Below are positions 10,027 through 21,713 of a stretch of DNA of 64,000 nt, one piece after another; within the stretch, counting starts at the first letter, position 1, and every line of letters starts with the position of its first letter. The DNA comes from Limnephilus marmoratus (taxonomy: Eukaryota; Arthropoda; Insecta; Trichoptera; Limnephilidae). The notes under the pieces are model-generated. The model was not told the DNA's origin and ran no database searches. It saw only the letters and a program-made list of their open reading frames with translations. Made by a program: the position numbers and the translations under genes. The stretch spans positions 6,200,001 through 6,264,000 of the forward strand of contig OU862913.1 of NCBI GenBank assembly GCA_917880885.1, in the 5' to 3' direction.

Positions 10027-11560
10027 ATGTCAATATGAATTTTACATAACAATACAGTGATTACAAATTAACATTGTAAACATATATAAAAGGAGTGTTA
10101 AATTATTAGGAAAAAAAACTAAAAATAACAGTGCAAAAAAGACAAAGTAAAAATGTTTAAAAATTAATAAGCTAAATTTAAAAAAAAACACATACCTATG
10201 ATATGTGTAAATCTCAACTTTATATTTGTGCGTTATGAATTAAAAATTTTAGGTAATTATTAATTATTATAATTTAAGTTGACTGATTCGGCCCATTGGC
10301 AGTCGGAGTCACGTGTTAATATCGGGCTCATGGCGATCGCGGTTGAAATGAACACGCCGAAAATTATAAAATGTATATTTAAGCTATGTTTAAACACTTA
10401 CACGTGAAAGGTAAGACCGTCTTTCTTCTTAAAGGTCTTCATAGAACTACTTTTACAGAACTTTGCGGCGCACTGGACCATTTTTCTATGTTTTATGAAC
10501 GTTTTACTGGGAGCTCTATACGCGACCGAGGTGTAAAAGCCAATGTCAGCCGTCTAAAAACCGTTCGGTAAAATTTTTAAAAAATCACACTTCGGGAGTG
10601 TGTGCACACTTTACATGCCGTCTCTCTAATATCCATACTCTTAGGTTCAACCCAAACAAAACTACACCAAATGTCAAATTGACAGTTCTGAACTCAGTGC
10701 GGCTAAATACACGAGAATTAACGGAAATTAACGAAAAACTATAACGATACGATGTGTTTAACGATATTTTCTGACGCAAGTATTAACTGACCTCCTACCA
10801 AACGAAAGAAGAAGAAAAAGTTTTTTTTTTAATTTCTGGTCAATTTGAAGCTCCTTTTAAGCCATTTTCAGCAACATTTCAAACCTGAATTGCGCTATTT
10901 TAGCAGGGCGATACTGAGTTCTTGTGCCTACACTCCGTGTGATTGAACACATCTGACCATAAATCTTAAAGTATATGCAAGTGAGTATCTAAATGACCCG
11001 TTCTGATATTATCGTTAAAATTAATTGGAATTTTTTATGGTGCTGTTCTCATTGGTATATTTAATGCATTTGGGCAAAGTAAATCAGCGCTGCCTATTAT
11101 ATAAAAAAAAAAACAATCTTATAGTTGTTTTAATCGGAAATAAATATTCTTTGTGAGTTTTAATAATTTCAATTCTTTCAACAAGTAATTGTCACGTGGG
11201 ATTTCAATTGGTAGACCCGATTTATAGTTAACGCCGTTTAGACATTTTCATCGAACATTTTTGATTTAGAGAAGAATTGTACTCAGCTTTACTTCGATCT
11301 AAATAGGAGTACAAAATGTTCAATGTAGAAATGTTCCAGTCACTGGAATGATGGAGAGTGCAGCCAAGTTTGGCATCTATAAGCCTTCACTTGTTATTGT
11401 GTGAATGTGTGAAAGAAATTTTATTTGGAATGGAATGGCAAGATCATTAATTTCATTGACAAATAGAGAGAAGTATTATTTATTTTATGTTGATAGTTCA
11501 AGAGATTTCTTTTGAAGAGACTTTGGTGTCATTTTAAAAAGAACGTGGTGATTAAATAGA
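10027..11560. other. No gene recognised; probable 5' flank of zinc-finger copy A
   Basis: AT-rich, with short chance frames (10386-10571, 10585-10779) lacking protein features. The last several hundred bases precede the first exon of copy A and may hold its promoter and 5' UTR, but no core promoter element stands out. A stretch at 11566-11590 ends tttgtttcag and could be the acceptor of a 5' UTR intron. Confidence 0.4.
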
Positions 11561-11637
11561 GAGGTATGTTTCAAACCTTTTTTGTTTCAGCTGAAACCAA
11601 TTACCATCACCTAACAGGGCGCTATCACAGAAGTGTC

Positions 11638-11791
11638 ATGGATCTTCCCAACTCAGAGAGTGTTTCCATCAAGACTGAACCATGGTCGCAGGAACAAGTC
11701 TCAGATGAAATGCCGTATACTGATATAGAAATTCACCTCCCGGATGTAAAGAAGGAATGTTTGCAGTATGCGAAGAGTGTTCAGCCAACTA
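11638..11791 (+). CDS. Zinc-finger gene, copy A, exon 1 (acidic SUMO-motif module)
   Basis: The exon opens with ATG at 11638 (MDLPNSESVSIKTEP) and ends at a clear donor, ACTA|GTAAGT, in phase 1. It encodes 51 codons plus one base: an acidic module with SVSIKTEP, MPYTDIEIHLPDVKKEC and a Lys/Ser tail. IKTE and VKKE fit the psi-K-x-E SUMO acceptor consensus. The module is a clear paralogue of exon 2 at 22593 (IKAEP...PYTEIDIDLTDVKKEC). Splicing to exon 2 restores frame (A+GT), and the three exons together make 1275 bp, exactly 425 codons. The 10.8-kb intron is filled by transposons. An alternative is that this exon serves another gene, but phase and module order argue for copy A. Confidence 0.7.
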
Positions 11792-11989
11792 GTAAGTGGT
11801 TTTGCATATCACAAAGGTGTTTCAGATGGATGCAGTCAGATTAGTTTCTTATTTTGGAAATGGAGTGCTGATACAAACTCTGATGTACGACAATGAGTTC
11901 ACACATGTGGAAGGAAAATTCATGACGTGAATAGAATGGTGGAAGTCGGGAACGCCCGAGGAAGACTGGCAGGTTTGGATCTCGCCGCC

Positions 11990-12190
11990 CCGGGGAATAT
12001 TTATTTGATCACCAACACCCCTTGTATTGGTCATCCCAAGAGGTTCTCTACGCTTTGTGTCTTGGCGGTAGATATGTCTGCCCACCAGCTGTATCTCTGA
12101 GTGTGGAGAGACTTGTTGGGGGAGACCTTTTGGCCCCTCCAGCAGGACTCCCTCGGAACATCGCCTTTTACCGCAGTGAGGTATCGTCTC
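11990..12190 (+). repeat. Family B repeat, internal part
   Basis: Matches the region before the hairpin of family B: ccccggggaatatttatt, accaacacccctt, ggtcatcccaag, then ttggcggtagatatgtctgccc and ccagcaggactccc. The hairpin end is missing. It lies in the first intron of copy A. Confidence 0.7.
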
Positions 12191-14052
12191 TATCGTCTCT
12201 GCCTACTCCTTCGGGATCGTAAGTTCTTTTAAATCTAAATAGAAAATATGTGTATAAGAAAGCAACACATAATACTTGAGGACCCAACCAATTAGTTAAG
12301 TTGGTCTGCGTAAAGAAAATAGGGTACATTTCTGTTGAAAGAACTAATTAGGTAGTAAATACTGGTTAAAATATTATGGAATAATTAATTCTTCAGACAC
12401 AGAGTAATACTTCAGAGATCTCAAGGAAAATCTAGATATCGTAAATATTGATTCAATGTCCAATATTTTTATTGAATAGGATGATGGCATATCTTCGTAA
12501 TGTAATTAAAAAAAAAACAGTTTAATCTATCTATATTTATATACATACACCAAAATATGCTTGCTTATATGTAAATGTGAATGTAAGTGAGTTGTCTATG
12601 TATTGCTTTATAAGCATAGGAAACGTTTGAAACTTTCAAAATACCTTCTTTCCACCCTCGCAAAGGTTTTTGGATTATTACAACCACATCACAATACATC
12701 TGAAAAGTTTTTCAATCATTACAAAAACTCTTGCGAAAATGTCACAATTTGACAATGGCATTTTGCAAACCATCGATTGTTGAATCAAAATTCAATTTTT
12801 GAATAAACTCTTTAAATAAATGAATTTACTTGAAGTACTAAGTAAGTAATAATTAGAGGCTTTTCAAATAGGTACTTGTGTTAGTTACCAAATTTGATTG
12901 ATTGTTCTTATAATATACAAAAATTAATATTTGTGATTTATGAAAAAAGAAAATTAAAAAAAAAAAATTGTAATAGGTGGCACGCGAGCTGTTTGAAAAC
13001 TAAATGTACTGGGACTGAATAGAGAAATGGAACACACAAGGCGGGTTGATGGGAAAGGAGATGGGAGATGGGAAGAGGGGAGATGAAAGGCGGGGATGAT
13101 GGAGGGGAAATTTTATTTTATTTATTTATCTGTATTACGTATGTTGACCAGTGGCGGCCGCTGCCCTGAAAACCCTGTCCTGTTCTGCTTCACTTATAAT
13201 CCGTACCTATGAGATAACCATTACCAAGCAAAATAAGGTAAATATGTTTCCACGAGAGAAGGTCTATTCTAAGCTGTTTTCGAAGGACAAAAACTTCTAC
13301 ATGTCGCTTTTTAATTGATTTTTTTTTGTACAGATCTTTTTTCTGTATTTAGATAACAAAAACACAACACAAAATTTTTTAGTAAATAAATGTTAAATTT
13401 CTTTTTTTTTACAATGCTTAATTTATTTTATATTAAATTTTATAAAATAGAATGAATTTGAAAGTAGTATAAGAAGTGTATAATGTATACACAGCACGTC
13501 GGCAAAATTGTCAGAGTTACCTATAAAAAAAATTAATTCCTTAATGATCTGCATTTTATAATTTAAAACACAAATCAATAAGAAGGTAAATATATGTTTA
13601 ATTTTGGTATTTGCTAAACCTTTTGATTAAAAACGTATTATTTAGTTTGGTATTAAGTATTTTTGCTTCAAATTCAAATTGAAGTTTGTATGATGAAGGC
13701 CGCCCGTGTGATACATGATTATAGCTTAATTTTTCATATATACGGCTGGCGTTGCACGCTGGCGATGTTTGGGATATTTGATACAAAAACATAATTCGTT
13801 CCGCTTGCAATCGGCCTGCACACGGGGACAGGGTAACTTCGCGCGGAACTTTGAGAATTTGCTCTCCCTGATTCATATTATATTGGGCATTATATTTGTA
13901 AGTGATATTTTTAATGAGATTCATAGATTTATATTTTCGTTAAGATATTATAAAGTAATTTTAGGCGATATAATTTACCAATGCTGCACACGAACACATT
14001 ATGCAACCAGCCGCCCTTGATGTTGACATGGCGTTTTTCGATGCCTGCCTCA
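12191..14052. other. Intron of copy A; no gene recognised
   Basis: AT-rich. A stretch at 13153 starts cagtggcggccgctgccc and resembles a hAT-like end, but no matching partner was found. Purine-rich minisatellite-like sequence (gggag, gatggg) lies at 13035-13105. Confidence 0.45.
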
Positions 14053-15534
14053 CTATGAAGTAGACGTGGGCAAAATTGAATGACCGAATTAAATGAATAA
14101 ATTCAATCTTGTGACACACTCGATCTAATTCTAAATTTCAAAAGAAATTGATTCTTCATTCCTTACCTTTGGCCTTGCATCTTACGATTTTTAACGATAC
14201 CATACATTTTTTATTTCCATTTATTTTACTGTTAAATTATTTCTAACTAACTAACTAACTAACCATCACGCCGTTTCCCCGCAGGGGTAGGCAGAGAGGA
14301 CGGACCGCCAAACAACTCGGTCTTGGCACACACTCTTTGCCTCACTCACATATTTAAATTATTTCAATGAACATTATATTGTTTCATAGGTATTTAAATA
14401 TTATTAAACGGGCAGCGCCGCGAAGTGGTCGACGGACGGTATTGTGATCGACTCGTCTATTACGATTGTATCCCGCTACCGCCCCGCCGCCATTCTAAAA
14501 ACACCCGAACATCATCAAAATCCATGTCCCGAAACGCCGCGTTTCAGCCGAGTTGCCCTAGCATCTCTTTCACGCAAGGAATTAATCATTTGTCCTAATC
14601 AATAGTCCTGAGATTGTCCTAAGCTCCCCGTCGTCCCAGGTCCGTGTTCAATGTCCGCGTCCCAGGTATCTAGTCTGTCGGAAGCGCTTTATTCTGGAAT
14701 TAAAACAAAAGTCTTTTTCACTTGCGACGTTATCGTCTTTTGTAAATCTCAGACCCAGAAATGACGCCAAACGTCATAGTCACGTCAATCTCAGATCTGT
14801 TTTAAACGCATCCCAGTCCTAGGTCCGCAGCTCGCTAGTAAATCAAGTCACTGAGAGGTAAGACACAAAACACCAGTCAAAAAATACTAATTCATTCCTC
14901 AATGCCAGCCCTTAATCCGTCCGTGCGGTTCATTCATTCTCCTACGCGCCAAGCCGTCAATTTCATTACATAGTTAGTCGAAAACTTTCGACTTTTAATT
15001 CGAACATCAGCTAGAAAAGTGAGAAGCTATAATGATGCTTATCGGTTTTTTGGTACGTACGAAAGATATCGGAATACAAGTACCTACCTACTTTTAGACG
15101 TAGATCTTGGGTGGATATAATATGTAAATTTGCAGATATTATAAGGCCAATTAGCTGTATAATATATAAATACTCATCTTAATGTCAAAATGTATATTTA
15201 TATTAGATCACGTGAAGTGGAACAAAATTATAAGTTTAATAAATAAAATTAAATTTTAAGGGTGAAACGAAAACCTGTATAATTTTAAGATATAATTGCT
15301 AGCAATAAATACATTATACATACGAAAAATAACGACACTAAAAAAAGACAAACACGTACATCTATAGGATTTATTAGCCTGCGAGATAATGAGAAAGAAT
15401 TATCGGTCTCCTCTTTGTGTGGTGTTTCGTAGCCTATTGGTCTCCTCTTTGTGCGGTGCTTCGTAGCCTCCCCACTCATTGTGATTTGAAAACCGATGAA
15501 ACGAAAAAGCGATACTAAAAAAAGACAAACACAT

Positions 15535-15847
15535 TGATAGGGTCGAGTATCAATTTAGTGGGCTCAGACACAAAATACAAGTATCTCGGTACGATAGTTT
15601 ATTTTACAAGTTACACAGAATATCAGTTAATGTTTTTTTACAGTCTCACATGACCCTTCTGAAAAAAAAGAAAAAGAAAAACAAAACAATTCAATTCGAA
15701 TTCTGGTGCGTTTAAAAAAAAATGTATTTGTGTAACCACCGTACGAAAGTACCTAGACTACACTGGGTAGCTCTCTAGGTAGGCTGATTTCCTTTGCGTT
15801 TATTTTTTTAGTGACGGGGTTTTGGGTCACTCTTCATGCTCGTATCA
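15535..15847 (-). repeat. gypsy 3' LTR
   Basis: 313 bp, near-identical to the other LTR except for a short indel in the A-rich stretch and a few substitutions. The pol stop codon TGA is formed by the first three bases of this LTR (15847-15845). Confidence 0.95.
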
Positions 15848-16980
15848 ATCCACCCGGTCTTCTTGAGTCAAAACCTCGTTATCTTGATCCTCCACCCGGA
15901 CTTCTTGGATTGTTGGTACCCTTTTTAATTCATCTGCGTGGATTTTAGTGGGTTTACCTCTCTTGTCTACCCAGTATATATTACCTCTTTCACTTTTCAT
16001 GAGGATTTTGTGAGGTCCACTCCATTTAGGTGCAAACCCTGCGAAATTTCCTTCTGGAGACCCAGTTAATTGGTGTTCCTTTACTAACACCTCTTCTCCT
16101 TGTTGGTATCTAAGTAAGGCTTCCACCGCTGGGGCGTACCTCTCTTGGTACGCTGCTTGATTCCTTCTTATTTCCTCATCTGCTGGTTCTCGCTGATGGG
16201 GTAAAACGATTACCTCGTTCGCGTTTTCTGGGAAAGCTTGCCACTCTCCTGGTCGCGGTATATCGTATCCCAGTAGTGCTTGACTGGCTGATACGCCTGT
16301 CGCTTCGTTCTTTCTGTTGCGGGTCGTCATTATTACTCCCGGCAGTTTCTCATCCCATTTGTTGTGAGGTGAATCTCTGAGGAGAATTCTCAAGCCTTTT
16401 TTGATTTCTTGGTTTCTCCTTTCCGTGGGGTTTGAGCGTGGGTGGTATATAGCTGTTGTCCAATGATTACATTGCCATCTTTCTATTGCGGCTAACCATT
16501 GGCGGTGGATGAACTGTCGCCCGTTATCCGTGAGAATGCGTTTCGGGTAGCCGTACCTTGGAAATACTTCAGTTTCTAACTGGTGGATTATGGTCTTTGC
16601 TATACTAGACTTAATCGGAAATGCTTCTACCCATCTTGTGAATAAGTCTGTTACTACAAGAATAAATTTGTTTCCATGCAGGGTTCTTGGGTACGGTCCC
16701 ATGATGTCGGCGGCGACCACTTCAAATGGTCTATTTGGTTTTGTGCCTCCTTGAGGAGCCGCGGGTCTATTTGGGCCACGTTTTGATGTGGCACATGTCA
16801 TGCACTGGCGTACCAGTCTGCGGATCTCTTCGTTCATTCCTGGCCAGAAGTAATGTGCTGATATTGCTCTCGTTGTTTCTGCTGCTCCCGGGTGGTTTGC
16901 GGTGTCCGAGTTGTGGTATTCTTCCAGAACTCTTGGAATTGTGCTTCGAGGGACGAACAGCCGGTCCATCTTTCCTTCGT
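15845..16980 (-). pseudogene. gypsy pol: integrase segment
   Basis: Open for about 370 codons. An HHCC-type zinc region comes first (H-N in EYHNSDTANHPG, then CMTCATSKRG), then the DDE core: AADIMGPYP (first Asp), ILTDNGRQF (second Asp) and the NPTERRNQEIKKG box (Glu). A C-terminal SH3-like part follows (FAPKWSGPHKILMKSERGNIYWV). All three catalytic acids are present, so this part is intact; the break is upstream of it. It ends EDRVD with its stop in the LTR. Confidence 0.9.
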
Positions 16981-17905
16981 CTCTTTTCCAAAGTATTCCT
17001 TGTGGACGTTATACCTTGTGTAGTGATTTACATCGATGGCATTGTTTAGGATTTCTCTGTCGTTTAGAGTGTTCCATCGATCTATTCTTTTCCGTGTTTC
17101 CCGATCTGTCGGTTGTCCTGATTTTACCGCGCTTGCTAGGGTTTGTTGCTCTTCCTCCTCTTCTGAGTCTATTTGGTTTATGCCGTTATCTCCGCCGACT
17201 TCCGGATAGCTTTCTCGGGTGTTTCCGGTAACCGTTTCGAGTATCATTTGCGTTGGTCCTGGGTTTCTAGACAGCGCGTCGGCGAGCTCGTTAGCTTTCC
17301 CCGGACAGTGTTCTACAGTAAAGTCGTGGTCTTGTAGGAGTAGGGCCCATCTTGTGAGTTTGGCTCTTTCGTTCTTTGCCTCGTTTAGCCATGTTAGAGC
17401 TCGGTTGTCTGTGATGAGCTTAAAGTGTCTCCCTTCTAGGTAAGGCCGGTATTTCTTAATAGCCCATATTGCTGCCAGTGCTTCCTGTTCATTGCTATGG
17501 TACCTTTCTTCAGCTGGTGAGAACCGGGTGCTCGAGTATGATATCACATCTCGTGAACCATCTTCATTTTTATGGAAGAGTACTGCTGCGGCTCCTAATT
17601 TACTTGCGTCCGTTTGTAGCACAAATTCCCTACTAAAATCGGGTCTCTTGAGTTCCAGCGGCCCCGCCATTGCATTTTTTATTTGCTGCATGGCTTCTTC
17701 GGTTTCTCCGGTCCATTGGAATTTTATCTTATTTCTGGTAAGATTTGTTAAGGGTGCTGACATTTCGGCAAAGTTTGGTATGTATTCCCTCAACCAGTTG
17801 CACACTCCTAGAAAACTGCGAAGTTCTTTTCTTGTTTGAGGTGATGGTGTATTTTTAATGGCTTCTTCGTGTGGCCTCTGGGGAGTGTTTCCCGTGGCAC
17901 TGACT
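16981..17905 (-). pseudogene. gypsy pol: RT thumb/connection and RNase H segment
   Basis: Reads LRSFLGVCNWLREYIPNF and then an RNase H domain with VLQTDASKLGAAAVL (first Asp), EQEALAAIWAIKKYRPYLEG (Glu), LITDNRALTWL (Asp) and HCPGKANELADALSR (His and last Asp). A two-base loss near 17905 separates it from the palm frame, and another frame break near 16980 separates it from integrase. Confidence 0.9.
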
Positions 17906-19094
17906 GTGTCCCAAGTATGTGATTTCATCTGTGGCGATGATACATTTTTCTGGAGAGCATTTTAAACCAAACTCTGCCAATCGTTCTAGGATGAGGCGGA
18001 GGTGTCGTAAGTGGTCTTTTAAGTTTTCGGAATATACGACGATATCATCCAGATAGGCCATGGCAAATTTTCTAAGGAACCCGGCTAATACTTGCTGGCT
18101 CATGGTTCTTTGAAATGTCTTGGGTGCACCTTTTAACCCGAATGGCATTACTCGAAACTGGTAACTGCCCCCATCTGGTGTGGTAAAGGCAGTCTTTTCT
18201 CTGTCTTCTGGTGCCATCGGCACTTGCCAGTACCCGCTTTTAAGATCCAGTACTGTGAATACCTTGGCTGTGCTCAGGTCTTTAAGTGTTTCGTGGATGA
18301 TTGGCAGTGGGGAGGGTTCAGTTATTGTTGCTTGATTCAACTTTCTGTAGTCTATGCAGAATCGTCGCCCTTCTTTTCCCTTTTTGGCCACCATTACTAC
18401 TGAGAAACTGTATGGGGATCTGCTGGATTCTACTACTCCATCTGCTAGCATCCCTTCCAGTTGTTTGTATAAATCCTTTTTCTTCTCGTCCGAAAGGCGA
18501 TGTGGTGGAACGCAGATTGGTCTGTCGGTGTTCAGGTGGATTCTATGCGGTGGTACTTTCGCTGTGCCTGTCAAGGGGGAAAATACTTCACTATATTCGG
18601 ATAATAGATCCATGAATCCTTTTTTCTCCTGTTCTGGAACTCGATCTAATAATGGCCCGTGGACATCGTTACTATTTTGACCCTGGCGAACGGGCACAAA
18701 GTGGGTGGATGTCCTTAAACAGTTCCGCATGAAGTCTATTGAAGCTTCCTCTTTGGATAGCCAATCGCGTCCTAAGATGATTTCCTCCCTTAGGTTCTCT
18801 CCCACGAGGAAGTTCCATTCCCGTGTTGTATTCTGGATGTCGAATTTTATCGATATCATACCCTTTATTCGCATAACGTTTCTTTTGTTCGCCAACTTGA
18901 GGCATGGAATCGAGGATTGGTACTTTGGGCGATGCCCATTCTTATTATAGAGTGTGAAGATGCAGAGTCTACCAATGCCTGATAGGTTTGCCCCTCTATG
19001 GTGACTCTCACCCTTGGAAGGAAGGAACCTGCTATTGCCGTGTGGCACTCTGCGGTTTGTTTCGGTTTCTTCCTTCTTTGCCCGGGTTGCCGTT
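17906..19094 (-). pseudogene. gypsy pol: protease and RT palm segment
   Basis: The protease starts in one frame with YQALVDSASSHSII, where the active site reads DSA instead of the usual D-T/S-G, and continues in another frame (FLVGENLREEIILGRDWL), so a frameshift lies at about 18905-18940. The RT palm has VVMVAKKGKEGRRFCIDYRK, VFTVLDLKSGYWQ (first Asp), FRVMPFGLKGAP and MAYLDDIVVYS (catalytic YLDD). The DSA site may itself be inactivating or may be a lineage variant. Confidence 0.9.
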
Positions 19095-19994
19095 TTAGTA
19101 ACGAGCTCCCGGGCGGTACCGGTTTCCCGAGTTTCTATCTCTTCTATTTTGTTGAGCTGGGGATCGCTGGGCCGGGGGATGGCGGTATGGCGATTGGCGA
19201 TTCGGCGAACGGCGTGGCGGTGAATGACGCTGAGGTGAACTGCGCTGAGGTGAACGGTGACGCGGAGAATATTGTTGAGCTGACCGGCGAGGAGATAAAT
19301 TGCTTCTTGTTTGGCGTTGGCCTAGGATCTCATATCTGCCTTTAGAATTTTCAAACCTCATGGCCTGGTTCATCCACTCTTCCATGGTGGTGGCATATAT
19401 GTGTATGTACTGGGGTAACATTTGGCTATTACAAAACGCAGGCACGAATACATCTAACTCCGATAATTGTTTTGTCGGATGGAGTCGTGCAAACATTCTT
19501 TGTTTATTAGCAATAAACTCTGCCAAGGATTCCGTGTTCTCTTGTGTTTTATGGTAGATCTGGTTTTGAAGTCGGAGTTCCACTTCTGGTCCCTCGTATT
19601 CCCGAAGGAAAAATGTTTTAAAAATCGACCATTCTGGGTGTTTATAAGTATTCGCCCAGTCCTTCGCTTTGTCCCGGAGCTGGGCCGTTGCCACCCTCGT
19701 TTTGTTTTCCTCGTAGGTGTTAGCTATTTGGAAATACTCTTCGCACCGTTCCAGGAAAAGTCGTGGTCATTCTTCCAGTCTCCCAGAAAATATTGCCTCC
19801 AGGCGAGGCTCCCTTTGACACACGGCTATGTTAGCGAGTTTTGTTGTTAACATTTCAAGGATTCGTGTCGTCTGGGTGTCTGTCGTGAAGGTTTCTCCAT
19901 TTGGTACATCCGCTGAGGATTGAGCTTGAGGACTGTTATCCTTATTCTCCACTGTGGTAGCGTTGCCCGCTGTTGTGCTACGTGTTTGTGGCAT
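19095..19994 (-). pseudogene. gypsy gag with one nonsense codon
   Basis: ATG at 19994 opens MPQTRSTTAG; a TGA at 19769-19767 interrupts the frame after SGRLEE, and the same frame continues to 19095. The middle resembles the gypsy-type capsid region (LRDKAKDWANTY, WSIFKTFFLREYEG, QNTESLAEFIANKQ). The C-terminus has repeated SPRR/SPQR/SPNR units, a basic Ser-Pro-Arg tail in place of a CCHC zinc knuckle. Gag ends where the protease frame, offset by one, has already begun. Confidence 0.85.
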
Positions 19995-20079
19995 TTTCAG
20001 TGTTTTGAGCCCACTTTTGTTCGGTTTGTTGCCTCTCTTGTCTTTGAATTTATTCGTTAAAACTTATTGATCTGTCAAA

Positions 20080-20093
20080 CACGTTGGGCGCCA
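20080..20093 (-). promoter_or_regulatory. gypsy primer-binding site, tRNA-Lys type
   Basis: Two bases inside the 5' LTR border the minus strand reads TGGCGCCCAACGTG, the complement of the 3' end of tRNA-Lys of the Lys1,2 type used by several retroelements. Confidence 0.8.
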
Positions 20094-20095
20094 AT

Positions 20096-20425
20096 TGATA
20101 GGGTCGAGTATCAATTTAGTGGGCTCAGGAACAAAATACAAGTATCTCGGTACGATAGTTTATTTTACAAGTTACACAGAATATCAGTTAATGTTTTTTT
20201 ACAGTCTCACATGACCCTTCTGAAAAAAACTCCTATCTGTCAAAAAAAAGAAAAATCAAAACAAAACAATTCAATTCGAATTCTGGTGCGTTTAAAAAAA
20301 TGGATTTGTGTAACCACCGTACGAAAGTACCTAGACTACACTGGGTAGCTCTCTAGGTAGGCTGATTTCCTTTGCGTTTATTTTTTTAGTGACGGGGTTT
20401 TGGGTCACTCTTCATGCTCGTATCA
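20096..20425 (-). repeat. gypsy 5' LTR
   Basis: 330 bp. It differs from the 3' LTR mainly by a 15-base stretch (around actcctatctgtc). It carries the promoter by position; no TATA box was chosen. Confidence 0.95.
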
Positions 20426-20637
20426 ACATTAATCTACAGGTTTTAGCCTGCGAGATAATGAGATAGAATAATCGGTCTCCTCTTTGTGCGGTGCTTAGTA
20501 GCCTATCAGTCTCATCTTTTGCGGTACTCCGTGGCCTCCCGGTCTCCTGTGTGGTGTAAGCCTCTCCATTTATTTAATTATTATATTTTTTTTTCGATTC
20601 ACTCCTGGGAATCATTCTGCCCACGTCTACTATGAAG

Positions 20638-21295
20638 GGAAGAGGCGGGGGAAGGGGATCGGGTTGAATGTGAAAGGACCCGCAGGGAGAAATCATTTCT
20701 TCATTAAGATTACGTTGTGGTAGAAAATAAATATGTTTGGAAATTAGAAAAGGCTAAAGGGGCCCCGAGACGTGCACTGCCCAGGGAACCCTACATGTAT
20801 AATCCGACCCTGGTTCTAATTAATGTGAATAATAGGGCCGAAAGATTTAAGAAAGCAGAAGACAAATGGAACAGTATAAAAAAATGGCTAGCCTGACTTA
20901 CATTTACTGCTAATAAAACCTAATTCATCGATTCAAAATAAAAACAAAATTATAAAACTCGGAGTGTTACCTGATCTTCAAAATTCAAAGCCCGCATCAC
21001 TTAACTGAACATTTGTCCTTATTAGATAATTATTTGTCCTCGTATTATTTCTCCCTTATTGGAAGCCGTTGACCATATAACGTTTCTTGTTGTATAAATT
21101 GAATTTTAATAAACGCGTTAGTTATTTAAATAATAAAATTAAAAATCTAGTTTACTTTTCAAAACCATCAGGAACAAGCTACTTTACATTCATAAATAAC
21201 AACACGAGGAATAACAACTAACACATATATTAATTAATATTTTTAATTATTAAACTAACGTTTTTAAGACAAGATTTTTATGCATTGCACAAAGA
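20638..21295. other. Intron of copy A; repeat-like but unclassified
   Basis: A GC-richer patch (20640-20810: ggccccgagacgtgcactgcccaggg, positions about 20761-20790) looks like part of a repeat; the rest is AT-rich. No gene. Confidence 0.4.
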
Positions 21296-21713
21296 GTAAC
21301 AATTATTATAAGCAATAATTATCAGCCTGAAACACTCATCCACATTGAAAAAAATCTTCCGAGAAAAGATACATGACGCCAACGGGACTTGAACCCGTGC
21401 CCTTCTGATTGCCGGTCAGCTGCTCTCCCAAGCGAGGGATTTAACACTAACAATGTTTCTCTCGCAAAAATAAAGTTGGTTTTCAGGTGGAAAAAATATA
21501 ATAAGCAGTAATTGTTGAATGAAACACTAGTATATATTGAATCATTTGGCAGGTACAAGATAAGCCGCCATAGCTCAATTGGGAGAGCAGCTGACCGGCA
21601 ATCAGAGGGGCACGGGTTCAAGTCCCGTTGGCGTCATGTATCTTTTCTCGGAAGATTTTTTCAATGTGGATGAGTGTTTCAGGCTGATAATTATTGCTTA
21701 TAATAATTGTTAC
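21296..21713. repeat. Long fold-back: two 135-bp arms with tRNA-like cores
   Basis: Left arm 21296-21432 and right arm 21579-21713 are reverse complements apart from about one mismatch and one indel; the spacer is about 146 bp. Each arm holds the same tRNA-Ala-like T-arm and anticodon region, a segment with cggaagatttttt, and the tail ataattattgcttataataattg. The transcript would form a long stable hairpin. Confidence 0.95.
21564..21635 (+). tRNA. tRNA-Ala(GGC)-like sequence, probably a pseudo-tRNA or SINE head
   Basis: 72 bases fold as a cloverleaf: acceptor GCCGCCA/TGGCGTC (6 of 7 pairs), D arm GCTC..GAGC, T stem ACGGG/CCCGT with loop TTCAAGT, anticodon loop CCGGCAA (anticodon GGC). Position 33 is C, not the near-universal U, one anticodon pair is missing, and GGC is not the usual eukaryotic Ala anticodon. 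With its place in the fold-back, a mobile-element origin is more likely than a working gene. A and B boxes are good, so Pol III transcription is possible. Confidence 0.45.

Larger units (their letters stand above)
15535..20425 (-). mobile_element. Ty3/gypsy LTR retrotransposon, nearly complete, inactive
   Basis: Two LTRs in the same orientation (15535-15847 and 20096-20425) begin and end TG...CA in the element sense and are flanked by a 4-bp duplication, acat (15531-15534 and 20426-20429). Order on the minus strand is 5' LTR, Lys-type primer-binding site, gag, protease, RT, RNase H, integrase, 3' LTR; there is no env. One nonsense codon in gag and three frame breaks in pol (protease, RT/RNase H border near 17905, before integrase near 16980) inactivate it. 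It was inserted into the hAT-like element 14061-20629. Confidence 0.95.
14061..20629. mobile_element. hAT-like element, TAGACGTGGGCA ends, carrying a gypsy insertion
   Basis: The left end TAGACGTGGGCA (14061) and right end tgcccacgtcta (20629) are inverted and are bounded by a perfect 8-bp target duplication, ctatgaag (14053-14060 and 20630-20637). Eight-base duplications are typical of hAT elements. Without the gypsy insertion the element is about 1.7 kb and has no transposase. Inside are a (ctaa)n run at 14247-14265, a block at 14266-14330 (cgccgtttccccgcaggggtaggcagag) that looks like another repeat, and a block with repeated gtctcctctttg and gcggtgcttcgtagcc (15400-15475, 20475-20560) that recurs near 60040. 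Confidence 0.85.

Noticed and set aside
10386..10571. 61-codon ORF
   Set aside because: No recognisable protein feature or homologous copy in the window.
13153..13215. cagtggcggccgctgccc as a hAT-like left end
   Set aside because: No inverted partner or target duplication was found.
16726..19850. Plus-strand open frames across the gypsy element
   Set aside because: They are shadows of the minus-strand gag-pol; none has protein motifs.
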